DNA of 64,000 nt from Burkholderiaceae bacterium. Its GTDB lineage: Bacteria; Pseudomonadota; Gammaproteobacteria; Burkholderiales; Burkholderiaceae_C. The translations under genes and the position numbers were made by a program. Positions 45,645 through 54,727 of this stretch are shown piece by piece. The notes under the pieces were generated by a model. That model was not told where the DNA came from. It made no database searches and saw only the letters and a list, made by a program, of their open reading frames with translations. The stretch is from NCBI GenBank assembly GCA_016790575.1, contig JAEUOU010000036.1:1-64000 (forward strand), written 5' to 3'. The stretch's first letter is position 1. Every line of letters begins with the position of its first letter.

Positions 45645-46379
45645 TCAGTCAGGGAAAAACGCCAGCACGTCGCGCAGGCCGGTGCCGGTGCGGGTGGGTG
45701 GGGTGCCCAGTTCCTCGAACGGCTGGCCGTTGCGGTTCACCCACAGCGTGCGAAAACCGTACCAGGTGGCGGCCAGCGCGTCCCAGGCGTTGGCGCTGAC
45801 AAACACGGTCTGCGCGGCCTTGACGCCGGTGGCTTTGGGCCCCAGGGCGTAGGCGTCGGGGTGGGTCTTGTAGCGGCGCACCGGGTCCACGCTGATGACA
45901 TGGTCCAGCAGGCCGTCCAGCCCGCTGGAGCGCAAGGCGATGCCCAGCATCGCCGGGTCGCCGTTGGACAGGATGCCGGTGACCACGCCCCGGGCCTTGA
46001 GGGCCGTCAGCACGTCGCGGTTTTCCGGAAAGGCGCTCAGATGCCGGTACTGGTTCATCAGCTGGTCCACCTGGGCATCGAATTGGCCATTACCCAGCGT
46101 GGAAAGGTCTTTTGTTGCTATGGATTTGATTGCAAACACCAGCGCGGCGCGGGTCAGGTCCCAGAACGGGCGGTAGTGGGCGCCGTCGTTGCAGGTGGTC
46201 ACCAGCCGGGTGTATTCGATCTGTTTGTCGCGCCACAGCACCGCCAGGCGCTGGCCCTGGCCGGGAAACAGCTGCTCGGCCAGCAGCGCCACGCTGTAGA
46301 CGTCAAACAGCGTGCCGTAGGCGTCGAACAGCACCGCGCGCGGCGCGGACGGGGGCAGGGCGGACGGCTGGGATTCCAT
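45645..46379 (-). CDS. (S)-2-haloacid dehalogenase, HAD type II
   Basis: 244 residues. HAD nucleophile in L-F-D-A-Y-G-T-L-F-D (Asp19), S-N-G-D motif II, K-T-H-P-D-A-Y (Lys) motif III and V-S-A-N-A-W-D-A motif IV, characteristic of type II haloacid dehalogenases. Hydrolyses 2-haloacids such as chloroacetate to 2-hydroxyacids. Residues ~83-98 (A-I-K-S-I-A-T-K-D-L-S-T-L-G-N-G) are encoded by an in-frame copy of the interspersed element in the cap domain, replacing the usual helix sequence there. Cap-domain shape and activity might be affected. Upstream of and probably co-transcribed with glcB. Confidence 0.9.
   Translation of the reverse strand: MESQPSALPPSAPRAVLFDAYGTLFDVYSVALLAEQLFPGQGQRLAVLWRDKQIEYTRLVTTCNDGAHYRPFWDLTRAALVFAIKSIATKDLSTLGNGQFDAQVDQLMNQYRHLSAFPENRDVLTALKARGVVTGILSNGDPAMLGIALRSSGLDGLLDHVISVDPVRRYKTHPDAYALGPKATGVKAAQTVFVSANAWDALAATWYGFRTLWVNRNGQPFEELGTPPTRTGTGLRDVLAFFPD
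46087..46131 (-). repeat. Interspersed element, copy 8, in frame inside the dehalogenase gene
   Basis: CCATTACCCAGCGTGGAAAG, then GTCTTTTGTTGCTATGGATT and TGATT. Same direction as the gene; translated in the shared compatible frame as A-I-K-S-I-A-T-K-D-L-S-T-L-G-N-G (residues 83-98). Clearly AT-richer than the surrounding gene. Confidence 0.82.
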
Positions 46380-46401
46380 GCCGACACTGTATTACGAACT
46401 G

Positions 46402-46432
46402 AACCGGTCATTAATGAACTGCATGGCCGGTT
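46402..46432. promoter_or_regulatory. Inverted repeat AACCGG-N19-CCGGTT between divergent genes
   Basis: A perfect 6-bp dyad within the 206-bp gap between the dehalogenase start (minus) and the CoA-transferase start (plus). Its centre is AT-rich (TCATTAATGA). It could be an operator or promoter spacer; the regulator is unknown. Nothing else is seen in the gap. Confidence 0.3.
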
Positions 46433-46585
46433 ATCCATGACAAAAACCCACCTAATATGCGCTGGCACCGCAGGGCGTGGCGGTGGTGCTCCGGGTTGTT
46501 GCGACTTGCCCGCCGGCGCCCGCCGGCCTACGCTGGGCGCTCACCGCCACCCCTGCCACGACCCCGACCGCCGGAACCCCTGCCC

Positions 46586-48520
46586 ATGCCCGCCCCGATC
46601 GACGCCCACCACGCCAGCCCCAGCCCCTACCGCCACAAGATCGTCAGCGCCGCCGAGGCGGTGTTGCTGATCCACGATGGCGACACCGTGGCCACCGGCG
46701 GCTTTGTCGGCATCGGCTTTGCCGAAGCGATTGCCGTGGCGCTGGAGGCGCGTTTCGCCGCCACGCATGCGCCGCGTGACCTGACGCTGGTCTACGCCGC
46801 CGGCCAGGGCGACGGCAAACACCGCGGCCTGAACCACCTGGGCCATGCCGGCCTGCTCAGGCGGGTGATCGGCGGCCACTGGGGCCTGGTGCCCGCGGTG
46901 CAAAAACTCGCGGTCGAAGGCCAGATCGAGGCCTGGAACCTGCCCCAGGGTGTCATCACCCACCTGTTCCGCGACATCGCCGCCGGCAAGCCCGGCACGC
47001 TCACCCGCGTGGGGCTGGACACCTTTGTCGACCCGAAACACGGCGGCGGCAAGCTCAACGCCCGCACCACCGAAGACCTGGTGCGGCGCCTGAACATCGA
47101 CGGGCAGGACTACTTGTTCTACAAGGCCTTTCCGATCCAGGTCGGCATCATCCGCGCCACCACGGCCGACCCCGACGGCAACCTGACCATGGAGCGCGAG
47201 GCGCTCACCCTCGAAGCGCTGGCCATTGCGATGGCCGCGCGCAACAGCGGCGGGGTGGTGATTGCGCAGGTGGAGCGCATCGCCGAGCGCGGCAGCCTGC
47301 ACCCGCGCCAGGTCAAGGTGCCGGGCGTGCTGGTGGACGCGGTGGTGGTGGCGCAGGACCCGGCGCACCACCAGCAGACCTTTGCCGAACCCTACAACCC
47401 GGCCTTTGCCGGCGAAATCCGGGTGCCGATGGACAGCGTGGCGCCCATGGGCCTGACTGAGCGCAAGATCATTGCCCGCCGCGCCGCGCTGGAACTGCGC
47501 CCGCACCAGGTGGTGAACCTGGGCATCGGCATGCCCGAAGGCGTGGCCGCGGTGGCGGCGGAGGAGCGCATCATCGACCTGGTCACCCTGACGGCCGAGC
47601 CGGGCGTGATCGGCGGCATCCCGGCCGGCGGGCTGAACTTTGGCGCCGCTGTCAACCCGCAGGCCATCCTGGACCAGCCCAACCAGTTCGACTTCTACGA
47701 CGGCGGCGGGCTGGACATCGCCTTTCTGGGCCTGGCCCAGGCCGACCGCCATGGCAACCTGAACGTCAGCAAGTTCGGCCCCCGGCTGGCCGGCGCGGGC
47801 GGCTTCATCAACATCAGCCAGAACGCCAAGACCGTGGTGTTCGTCGGCACCTTCACCGCCGGGCAGCTGGAGCTGGCGGTGGCCGACGGCGCCCTGCGCA
47901 TCACCCGCGAGGGTGGCGCGCGCAAGTTCGTGCGGGCGGTGGAGCACCGCACCTTCAGCGGCGCCGAAGCGCTGCGCCGCGGCCAGCGGGTGCTCTACAT
48001 CACCGAGCGGGCCGTGTTCCGCCTGGTGGCGGACCCGACGTCCGAGGACGGCGAGGGCGGCGCGCTGGAACTGATCGAGATCGCGCCCGGCGTCGACCTG
48101 GCGCGCGACGTGCTGGCGCACATGGGGTTTGCGCCGCGCATCAGCCCGGCGCTGGCGCCGATGGACGCGCGGCTGTTTGACCCGCAGCCGCTGGGCCTGC
48201 GCGAGCAGCTGCTGGACCGCCCGCTGGCCGAGCGCCTGGTGCTGGACACCGAACGCGCCGTGCTCTACATCGACTTCGCCGGGCTGCAGGTGAACGCACC
48301 GTCGCTGATCGCCCAGATCGACACCGCCGTGCGCGAGCGCCTGGCGCCGTTTGCCACCGCCACCGGCCGGCGGGTGGACGTGGTGGTCAATTACGACCAT
48401 TTCGGCATCGCTCCCGAACTGCTGGACGCCTACACCGCGGTGGTGCGCGGCCTGGCGGCCGACTTTTACGGCGCCGTCACCCGCTACGGCACCACCGGCT
48501 TCCTCAAGGCGCGGCTGTAA
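46586..48520 (+). CDS. Fused alpha-beta acyl-CoA:acetate/3-ketoacid CoA-transferase
   Basis: 644 residues, both CoA-transferase subunits in one chain. N-terminal alpha half with [16 protein letters not shown]-terminal beta half starting near [13 protein letters not shown], with the catalytic glutamate in [10 protein letters not shown] and later [14 protein letters not shown]. Resembles propionate/acetate CoA-transferases (family I). Moves CoA between short-chain acids. The ATG gives the usual family N-terminus ([10 protein letters not shown]). Transcribed alone, divergently from the dehalogenase gene. Confidence 0.9.
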   Translation: MPAPIDAHHASPSPYRHKIVSAAEAVLLIHDGDTVATGGFVGIGFAEAIAVALEARFAATHAPRDLTLVYAAGQGDGKHRGLNHLGHAGLLRRVIGGHWGLVPAVQKLAVEGQIEAWNLPQGVITHLFRDIAAGKPGTLTRVGLDTFVDPKHGGGKLNARTTEDLVRRLNIDGQDYLFYKAFPIQVGIIRATTADPDGNLTMEREALTLEALAIAMAARNSGGVVIAQVERIAERGSLHPRQVKVPGVLVDAVVVAQDPAHHQQTFAEPYNPAFAGEIRVPMDSVAPMGLTERKIIARRAALELRPHQVVNLGIGMPEGVAAVAAEERIIDLVTLTAEPGVIGGIPAGGLNFGAAVNPQAILDQPNQFDFYDGGGLDIAFLGLAQADRHGNLNVSKFGPRLAGAGGFINISQNAKTVVFVGTFTAGQLELAVADGALRITREGGARKFVRAVEHRTFSGAEALRRGQRVLYITERAVFRLVADPTSEDGEGGALELIEIAPGVDLARDVLAHMGFAPRISPALAPMDARLFDPQPLGLREQLLDRPLAERLVLDTERAVLYIDFAGLQVNAPSLIAQIDTAVRERLAPFATATGRRVDVVVNYDHFGIAPELLDAYTAVVRGLAADFYGAVTRYGTTGFLKARL

Positions 48521-48552
48521 GGGGGAGAAGGACGTTTTTCAGGCAAAACCAG

Positions 48553-48598
48553 TCGATACCCAGCGTCATATCGTCACTTTGCGCTATAAAAAGAGGAC
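48553..48598 (-). repeat. Interspersed element, copy 9
   Basis: TCGATACCCAGCGTCATATC, then GTCACTTTGCGCTATAAAAA and GAGGAC. Compatible frame on the minus strand reads P-L-F-I-A-Q-S-D-D-M-T-L-G-I. Here both neighbouring genes are on the plus strand, so this copy is not codirectional with its flanking genes. Confidence 0.82.
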
Positions 48599-48634
48599 AA
48601 TTTTGGGGATCGTCAAAACCTTCGGGGCGCGGCC

Positions 48635-49081
48635 ATGACGGCGCTGGACGCCCTGACCGCGGCGTTCGCGCCGCTGCGCACCCACACCTGGGCCTACCCG
48701 GCGCTGGAGGTGGTGCACATCGTCGGCATCGCCCTGCTGCTGGGCAACCTGGTGCTGCTGGAGTTGCGGGTCTGGGGCCGGGGGCGGGCCCTGCCGGTCG
48801 CCGATCTCGCGCGGCTGACGCTGGCGCTGGCGCTGGGCGGCTTTGCGCTGGCGGCGGCTTCGGGGCTGCTGATGTTTGCCTCGCAGGCGGGCGAACTGAT
48901 GGCCAACCGGGCCTTTGTGATCAAGATGGGCCTGCTGATGGCCGCGGGCACCAACGCCGCCGTGTTCCATGCCCGTGGTTCGCTGACGAAACTCGACGCC
49001 ATGGCGCGACTCCAAACTGCGCTGTCGCTGCTGGTCTGGCTGGCCGTGATTACTTGCGGCCGCTGGATCGCCTATCTGTAA
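48635..49081 (+). CDS. Small integral membrane protein (DUF6644-like)
   Basis: 148 residues with four hydrophobic helices (~26-45, ~60-85, ~92-110, ~122-140), G-L-L-M-F-A-S-Q-A-G-E between helices 2 and 3, and a conserved H-I-V-G-I-A-L-L-L-G-N near the first helix. I recognise the pattern of small membrane proteins often found next to DUF6152 genes; the family number is from memory. Function is unknown. Followed 54 bp later by the exported DUF6152-like protein; probably one operon. Confidence 0.6.
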   Translation: MTALDALTAAFAPLRTHTWAYPALEVVHIVGIALLLGNLVLLELRVWGRGRALPVADLARLTLALALGGFALAAASGLLMFASQAGELMANRAFVIKMGLLMAAGTNAAVFHARGSLTKLDAMARLQTALSLLVWLAVITCGRWIAYL

Positions 49082-49135
49082 GTGCTTGTTTTGAAACCGT
49101 TTACTTGTTTTCAACCGACTTTTCCGGAGACCGTC

Positions 49136-49621
49136 ATGCCCGCTTTGACCCGCCGCCGCGCCCTGCAGGGCCTTGCCGCCGCAGCCCTGCCCACCGCCTT
49201 CGCCGCCCGCGCCCACCACGGCTGGAGCAGCTTCGACCTCGACCGCCCGATCTACCTGGAGGGCAAAGCGGTCTCGGTGAAATGGCAGAACCCGCATGTG
49301 GAGCTGCGGCTGGAGCGCCCCGCCGCGCTGGCCCTGCCGGCGGATCTGGCCAGCCGCCCCGTGCCGGCGCAGACCGCCAGCGTCGACGCGCCGGCCCTGC
49401 TGAAAAAGGCCGCGCTGCCGCGCCGCAAAGACAAGGTCTGGGAGATCGAATGCGCGCCGCTCTCGCGCATGGAGGCGTGGAAAGTGCCCGAAATCAAGGC
49501 CGGCCAGACCCTGGCGGTGCTGGGGTTCACCTTCAAGGACGAAAAAGGCGGCGCCATCCTGCGGGCCGAATTCCTGTGGCTGGACGGCAAGACCTACGCG
49601 CTGCGCTCGGCTCCGGCCTGA
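49136..49621 (+). CDS. Exported DUF6152-like protein
   Basis: 161 residues. Tat-like signal T-R-R-R-A-L-Q-G-L-A-A-A-A-L-P-T-A-F-A-A, cleaved near A-R-A. The mature part begins A-H-H-G-W-S-S-F-D, followed by a beta-rich OB-like domain (V-S-V-K-W-Q-N-P-H-V) that resembles DUF6152, a periplasmic family of unknown function. The ATG follows CCGGAGA, which decides the start over a longer frame. It pairs with the membrane protein just upstream. Confidence 0.65.
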   Translation: MPALTRRRALQGLAAAALPTAFAARAHHGWSSFDLDRPIYLEGKAVSVKWQNPHVELRLERPAALALPADLASRPVPAQTASVDAPALLKKAALPRRKDKVWEIECAPLSRMEAWKVPEIKAGQTLAVLGFTFKDEKGGAILRAEFLWLDGKTYALRSAPA

Positions 49622-49667
49622 AACGGACCCTTGGCCGCCCGACCGGGACTTTTTTGGGTGAAACAGG

Positions 49668-49712
49668 GCGATACCCAGCGTAAAAGGTCATTTTTTGCTA
49701 TCATTTTTGACG
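49668..49712 (-). repeat. Interspersed element, copy 10
   Basis: GCGATACCCAGCGTAAAAGG, then TCATTTTTTGCTATCATTTT and TGACG. One base shorter in the A-run than the others, so its compatible frame on the minus strand is broken after the D-L-L part. Between two plus-strand genes; the 180-bp gap holds nothing else clear. Confidence 0.8.
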
Positions 49713-49800
49713 TCATCGCGCGTCTTTCCTGTCGACTGCAGGTAGCGAATGGCGGGTAAGTCCGCTTGATCGGTGACTTTTACTGCACTAATCTGCGGCC

Positions 49801-50733
49801 ATGGACAAGCTCAAGCAGATTGAATCCTTCGCGTCGGTGGCCACCCGGGGCAGCCTCACGGCGGCGGCCCGCGCCGAAGGGGTGGCGCCGGCCATCATGG
49901 GCCGGCGGCTGGACGCGCTGGAAGAGCGCCTGGGGGTGAAGCTGCTGGTGCGCACCACCCGGCGCATCTCGCTCACCCACGAAGGCAGCGCCTTTCTGGA
50001 AGACTGCCAGCGGGTGCTGGCCGATCTGGCCAACGCCGAAGCCAGCGTGTCGGCGGGCGGCGTCAAGGCCAGCGGCCACCTGCGCATCACCGCGCCGGCC
50101 GGTTTCGGCCGCCGCCATGTCGCGCCGCTGGTGCCGCGTTTTCGCGAGCGCCATGCCGAGGTGACCATTTCGCTGAATCTGTCCGACCGGGTGGTCGATC
50201 TGGCGGGCGAAGGCTACGACTGCGCGGTGCGGGTGGGCGATCTGCCCGATTCGTCGCTGGTCAGCGTGCGCCTGGCGGACAACCGGCGCCTGTGTGTGGC
50301 CACGCCGCGCTACCTGCAGCAGCACGGCACGCCCCGGCACCCGAACGAGCTGGCGCGCTTTGACTGCCTGACGCTGTCCAGCGACGCATCCCAGACCCGC
50401 GGCTGGGCGTTTTCGCTGCCGCGCGAAGGCGGTGGCCGTGAGGTGGTGCATTTCCGCCCCGGCGGGCCGCTGGATTGTTCGGACGGGCAGGTGCTGCACG
50501 ACTGGTGCCTGGCCGGCTACGGCATTGCCTGGCGCAGCACCTGGGAAGTCGAGGCCGAAATCGCCGCCGGCCGCCTGGTGGCGGTGCTGGAAGAGTTTGC
50601 CGCGCCGCCCAACGGCATCTATGTGGTGTTTCCGCAGCGCAAGCATCTGCCGCTTCGCCTGCGGCTGTGGATCGACTGGCTGAAACACCACTACAGCCAG
50701 AGCGCGTTCTGGCAGACCGGCGCCGTGTCATGA
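49801..50733 (+). CDS. LysR-family transcriptional regulator
   Basis: 310 residues. HTH region M-D-K-L-K-Q-I-E-S-F-A-S-V-A-T-R-G-S-L-T-A-A-A-R; a LysR subgroup in which the usual S-x-x-R recognition segment reads P-A-I-M-G-R-R-L-D-A-L-E. The C-terminal domain has the G-H-L-R-I-T-A-P and D-C-A-V-R-V-G patterns of CrgA/AaeR-like LysR proteins. No divergent target gene: its upstream neighbour runs the same way. The target is unknown. Confidence 0.88.
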   Translation: MDKLKQIESFASVATRGSLTAAARAEGVAPAIMGRRLDALEERLGVKLLVRTTRRISLTHEGSAFLEDCQRVLADLANAEASVSAGGVKASGHLRITAPAGFGRRHVAPLVPRFRERHAEVTISLNLSDRVVDLAGEGYDCAVRVGDLPDSSLVSVRLADNRRLCVATPRYLQQHGTPRHPNELARFDCLTLSSDASQTRGWAFSLPREGGGREVVHFRPGGPLDCSDGQVLHDWCLAGYGIAWRSTWEVEAEIAAGRLVAVLEEFAAPPNGIYVVFPQRKHLPLRLRLWIDWLKHHYSQSAFWQTGAVS

Positions 50734-50796
50734 AGGCGGTGGCGGTCTTCCTCGCGCACCGGCTCGCGCGCTGAACCCGGCCCGTAGAATCCACCG

Positions 50797-52470
50797 ATGC
50801 TCTCTGCCAAACAGGAATTGCTCGCCGCGCTCGCGGACGAGCTGGAAAAACTCTCCCCCGGTGCCGGCAACAAGGCCGCGTTCGAATCGCCCAAGGTGGC
50901 GGCGCACGGCGATTTCGCCTGCACCGCCGCGATGCAGCTGGCCAAGCCGCTCAGACTCAACCCGCGCCAGGTGGGCGAAAACCTGCGCACCGCCCTGCTG
51001 GCCACCCCGGCGTTCCAGCGCTGGGTGTCCGACATCGAACTGGCCGGCCCCGGTTTCATCAACATCCGCCTGAAGCCGGCGGCCAAACAGGCCATCGTGG
51101 CCGAGGTGCTGGCCGCCGGCGCCGCGTTCGGTGCCCGGCCGGCGCGAGGCCAGCGGGTGCTGGTGGAATTTGTCTCGGCCAACCCCACCGGCCCGCTGCA
51201 CGTCGGCCACGGCCGCCAGGCCGCGCTGGGCGACGCGATCTGCAACCTGTTCGCCACCCAGGGCTGGGACGTCTGGCGCGAGTTCTATTACAACGACGCG
51301 GGCGTGCAGATCGCCACGCTGGCCAACAGCACCCAGCTGCGCGCCCAAGGCCTGCGGCCCGGAGACGCCGGCTGGCCCGAGGCCGCCTACAACGGCGACT
51401 ACATCGCCGACATCGCTGCCGACTTCCTGGCAAAGAAAACCGTCACCGCCGACGACCGCGCCTTCACCGCCAGCGGCGACGTGGCCGATCTGGACGGCAT
51501 CCGCCAGTTTGCCGTGGCCTATCTCCGCCACGAGCAGGACAAGGACCTGCAGGCCTTCCGCCTGAAGTTCGACCACTACTACCTGGAGTCCAGCCTCTAC
51601 ACCAGCGGCCGGGTGGAGGCCACGGTGGGCAAGCTGGTCGCCAACGGCCAGACCTACGAGCAGGACGGCGCGCTGTGGCTCAAGTCCACCGACTACGGTG
51701 ACGACAAGGACCGCGTCATGCGCAAGCAGGACGGCACCTACACCTACTTCGTGCCCGACGTGGCCTACCACATCGCCAAGTGGGAACGCGGCTTCACCAA
51801 GGTCGTCAACATTCAGGGCACCGACCACCACGGCACCATCGCGCGGGTGCGCGCCGGCCTGCAGGCCGCCGGTGTCGGCATCCCCGAGGGCTACCCCGAC
51901 TACGTGCTGCACACCATGGTGCGGGTGATGAAGGGCGGCGAAGAGGTCAAGATCAGCAAACGCGCCGGCAGCTACGTCACGCTGCGCGACCTGATCGAGT
52001 GGACCAGCGCCGACGCGGTGCGGTTCTTCCTGCTCAGCCGCAAACCCGACACCGAATACACCTTCGATGTGGACCTGGCGGTGCAGAAGAACAACGACAA
52101 CCCGGTGTATTACGTGCAGTACGCCCATGCCCGCATCTGCTCGGTGCTGGCCGCCTGGGGGGGCGACGTGGCTGCGCTCCGGGACGTCGACCTGTCTGCG
52201 CTGGAGGGCCCGCAGGCGCAGGCGCTGATGCTGCAGCTGGCCCGGTACCCCGACATGCTCACCGCCGCCGCGCAGGACTTCGCCCCGCACGACGTCACTT
52301 TCTACCTGCGCGAGCTGGCCTCAGCCTACCACAGCTACTACGACGCTGAACGTATCCTGGTCGACGACGAAGCCGTGAAACGCGCCCGCCTGGCCCTGGT
52401 GGCTGCCACCGCCCAGGTGTTGCACAATGGTCTGGCGGTGCTGGGTGTCACGGCACCGGTGCGGATGTGA
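50797..52470 (+). CDS. argS: Arginyl-tRNA synthetase
   Basis: Class I aminoacyl-tRNA synthetase, 557 residues. HIGH motif as [14 protein letters not shown] equivalent as K-I-S-K-R-A-G; N-terminal Add-1 domain and C-terminal anticodon-binding helices (L-A-R-Y-P-D-M-L...). Length is normal for bacterial ArgS. A TAGAAT about 9 bp upstream of the ATG may be a -10 box. The following SPOR gene starts 8 bp after the stop, so they form an operon, an arrangement common in betaproteobacteria. Confidence 0.96.
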   Translation: MLSAKQELLAALADELEKLSPGAGNKAAFESPKVAAHGDFACTAAMQLAKPLRLNPRQVGENLRTALLATPAFQRWVSDIELAGPGFINIRLKPAAKQAIVAEVLAAGAAFGARPARGQRVLVEFVSANPTGPLHVGHGRQAALGDAICNLFATQGWDVWREFYYNDAGVQIATLANSTQLRAQGLRPGDAGWPEAAYNGDYIADIAADFLAKKTVTADDRAFTASGDVADLDGIRQFAVAYLRHEQDKDLQAFRLKFDHYYLESSLYTSGRVEATVGKLVANGQTYEQDGALWLKSTDYGDDKDRVMRKQDGTYTYFVPDVAYHIAKWERGFTKVVNIQGTDHHGTIARVRAGLQAAGVGIPEGYPDYVLHTMVRVMKGGEEVKISKRAGSYVTLRDLIEWTSADAVRFFLLSRKPDTEYTFDVDLAVQKNNDNPVYYVQYAHARICSVLAAWGGDVAALRDVDLSALEGPQAQALMLQLARYPDMLTAAAQDFAPHDVTFYLRELASAYHSYYDAERILVDDEAVKRARLALVAATAQVLHNGLAVLGVTAPVRM

Positions 52471-52478
52471 GGAACAGC

Positions 52479-53246
52479 ATGAAGCAGCAGCGTGGGGGGA
52501 CTTTCCTCGGAATCATCATCGGCGTGGTGATCGGATTGGCCGCGGCGCTGGCCGTCGCGGTCTACGTGACCAAGGTGCCGGTGCCCTTCAGCAACAAGGT
52601 GCCCGTGCGCACACCCGCGCAAGATGCCGCCGAAGCGGCCCGCAACAAGGACTGGGACCCGAACGCGCCACTGGCTGGCAAGAATCCGGTCCGCCCGGCG
52701 TCGGCCGCCTCCGCACCGGCCGGGCCGGCATCGTCGGCCCCGACCCTTGTGCCGCCGCCCCCGCCGGCGGCCACGCCGGCCTCGGCATCCCCGGCCGCCA
52801 AAGCTGCCCCGTCAGCCCCTGCCGCCTCGGCCCCCGTACCCAAGGCCGCACCGGCCAGTGCACCGGCCGCGACGGAACCGGCCAGGCCGGCCGCGAGCAA
52901 GCCCGCCGCATCGGCCGACCCGCTGGGTGACCTGGCCAAGGCGAAAGCCGGCACCCCGCCCGCCACCTCGGCCCCGGCCGCAGCCGCCGCGCCCGCCGCG
53001 ACCGCTGACCCGTTCGCGTATTTTGTCCAGGCGGGCGCGTTCCGCTCGCTCGACGAGGCGGAAGCGCAACGCGCCAAACTCAGTCTGCAGGGGATCGAAA
53101 CCAAGGTCACCGAGCGCGAACAGTCCGGCCGGACGGTCTATCGGGTGCGTGCCGGTCCCTATGACATCAAGGACGCGGCAGACCGGATGAAAGAAAAGCT
53201 GGAAGGCCTGGGGGTCGAAGCGGCCCTGGTGCGCGTGCAACGCTGA
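52479..53246 (+). CDS. SPOR-domain membrane protein (FtsN-like)
   Basis: 255 residues. A short cytoplasmic N-terminus, one transmembrane helix (G-I-I-I-G-V-V-I-G-L-A-A-A-L-A-V-A-V-Y), a long Ala/Pro-rich periplasmic linker (~55-175) and a C-terminal SPOR domain (~180-253; F-A-Y-F-V-Q-A-G-A-F-R-S and V-Y-R-V-R-A-G-P-Y). SPOR domains bind glycan-denuded peptidoglycan at division sites. A GTG 12 bases upstream overlaps argS, but GAGGA before the ATG supports the start used. Followed by dsbA. Confidence 0.88.
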   Translation: MKQQRGGTFLGIIIGVVIGLAAALAVAVYVTKVPVPFSNKVPVRTPAQDAAEAARNKDWDPNAPLAGKNPVRPASAASAPAGPASSAPTLVPPPPPAATPASASPAAKAAPSAPAASAPVPKAAPASAPAATEPARPAASKPAASADPLGDLAKAKAGTPPATSAPAAAAAPAATADPFAYFVQAGAFRSLDEAEAQRAKLSLQGIETKVTEREQSGRTVYRVRAGPYDIKDAADRMKEKLEGLGVEAALVRVQR

Positions 53247-53323
53247 ATTCGGCTGCCGGTGGCAAGGGCAAGGCGGGAACTTCGCCGCGCCTGCGTTATC
53301 CAGCCAAGCGAAGGAGAAAGACC

Positions 53324-53986
53324 ATGTTACGTCGTCAGTTCACATCCGCAATCGGTGCCGGCGCGCTGCTGGCCGGCGCAAGCGCCGTGTCCCTGGGCGC
53401 CGCGGCCCAGACGCCCGCGTTCAGACTCCGGCCCGGCAAGGATTTCATCGAACTGGAAAAGCGCGCCCCCGTGGAGGCGGCCGCCGGCCGCATCGAGGTG
53501 GTGGAGTTTTTCTGGTACAGCTGTCCGCATTGCAACGCCTTCGAGCCGGCCTTTGAAGCCTGGGTCAAGGCGGCGCCCAAGGACCTGGTCGTCCAGCGTG
53601 TGCCGGTCGGTTTTCGCGATGACTTCGCGCCTCAGCAGCGCCTTTTTTATGCGCTGGAGGCGCTGGGGCGGCTGGAATCGATGCACCGCAAAGTGTTCCA
53701 CGCGATTCACAACGAGCGGCAGACGCTCAATCGCGACGATCTGGTCCTTGCCTGGGCTGAGCGCCAGGGGCTGGACAAAGCCCGCTTCACGGAGGCCTAC
53801 CAATCGTTTGCTGTCGGCACCAAAGTCCGCAAGGCCAACCAGTTGCAGGACGCCTACCGGGTCGAAGGTGTGCCCGCGCTGGGAATCGCCGGCCGCTACT
53901 ACACCGACGGCAACCTGGCCGGGACGATGGACCGTGCCTTGCTGGTCGCCGACGCGCTGATCGCCGAAGTGCGCAAGAGCCGCTGA
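53324..53986 (+). CDS. dsbA: Thiol:disulfide interchange protein DsbA
   Basis: 220 residues. Signal peptide to about residue 29 (A-A-A-Q), then a thioredoxin fold with redox motif C-P-H-C (C67-C70) in F-F-W-Y-S-C-P-H-C-N, and the cis-proline segment V-E-G-V-P-A-L. Introduces disulfides into periplasmic proteins. 77 bp after the SPOR gene and 129 bp before lptA. Length and motifs are normal. Confidence 0.93.
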   Translation: MLRRQFTSAIGAGALLAGASAVSLGAAAQTPAFRLRPGKDFIELEKRAPVEAAAGRIEVVEFFWYSCPHCNAFEPAFEAWVKAAPKDLVVQRVPVGFRDDFAPQQRLFYALEALGRLESMHRKVFHAIHNERQTLNRDDLVLAWAERQGLDKARFTEAYQSFAVGTKVRKANQLQDAYRVEGVPALGIAGRYYTDGNLAGTMDRALLVADALIAEVRKSR

Positions 53987-54062
53987 GGCCCGGGCCGGTC
54001 GTCGGCCCCCGGCGCCCCCGGGGTCGTGAGGGCGGGGCAGGTGCGATATTTCGCCCCCTGCG

Positions 54063-54081
54063 GCCCGGTCTTTGACCGGGC
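54063..54081. other. Perfect hairpin upstream of lptA
   Basis: GCCCGGTC-TTT-GACCGGGC, an 8-bp perfect stem with 3-nt loop, 35 bp before the lptA start and directly before GACCGTACAAT, whose TACAAT could be a -10 element. There is no T-run, so a terminator is unlikely; an operator or mRNA leader hairpin is possible. Confidence 0.4.
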
Positions 54082-54115
54082 GACCGTACAATGGGGCAGC
54101 AAGAATCATGCCCTT

Positions 54116-54727
54116 ATGAAACCCTCCTTTTCTGTCCTTGCGGTCCTGTGCGGGCTGGCCCTGCTGGCGATGCCGGCGGCAGCCGAACGGGCCGACCGCA
54201 ACAAGCCGATGAATGTCGAGGCGGACAACCTGCGCCACGACGAAAAAAGCCAGATCAGTGTGTTTACCGGCAACGTGGTGGTCAGCAAGGGCACGCTGGT
54301 TTTGCGGGGCGCACGCCTGGAAGTGCGCCAGGACCCTCAGGGCAACCAGTTCGGTGTGATGACCGCGGCGCCGGGGCAGCGGGCGTTCTTCCGGCAGAAG
54401 CGCGAAGGACTGGACGAATTCATCGAAGGTGAGGCCGAGCTGGTCGAATATGACGGTCGCCAGGACACGGTGCGCTTCCAGCGCCGGGCGGAAATGCGGC
54501 GCCTGCGGGGTGCGACCCTGGCCGATGAAATCAGCGGGGCGGTCATCCTTTACGAAAACCAGACCGACCGCTTCACGGTCGACGGGCAACTCGCCGCCGT
54601 GGCCGGTGTTGGCGAGAGCAAAGGCCGGGTCCGGGCGGTACTGGCGCCGCGCACCAGCGCGTCGGCGCCGGCTGCGGCACCGGCCACGCTGCGCCCGACC
54701 GGTTCCATGGGCGGGGACCGGCAGTGA
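54116..54727 (+). CDS. lptA: LPS-transport periplasmic bridge protein LptA
   Basis: 203 residues. Signal peptide (to A-A-A-E-R-A), then an OstA/LptA beta-jellyroll: [23 protein letters not shown] and repeated short strands. Bridges LPS from the inner-membrane LptBFGC complex to LptDE. The stop overlaps the lptB start as GTGA, so translation is coupled. The usual upstream neighbours kdsC and lptC are not present here; dsbA stands in their place. Confidence 0.92.
   Translation: MKPSFSVLAVLCGLALLAMPAAAERADRNKPMNVEADNLRHDEKSQISVFTGNVVVSKGTLVLRGARLEVRQDPQGNQFGVMTAAPGQRAFFRQKREGLDEFIEGEAELVEYDGRQDTVRFQRRAEMRRLRGATLADEISGAVILYENQTDRFTVDGQLAAVAGVGESKGRVRAVLAPRTSASAPAAAPATLRPTGSMGGDRQ

Noticed and set aside
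46541-48400. 619-residue minus-strand frame opposite the CoA-transferase
   Set aside because: Low-complexity shadow frame; the plus strand has all CoA-transferase motifs.
54072-54092. TTGACC/TACAAT as a promoter for lptA
   Set aside because: The boxes are only 9 bp apart, too close for a sigma-70 promoter.
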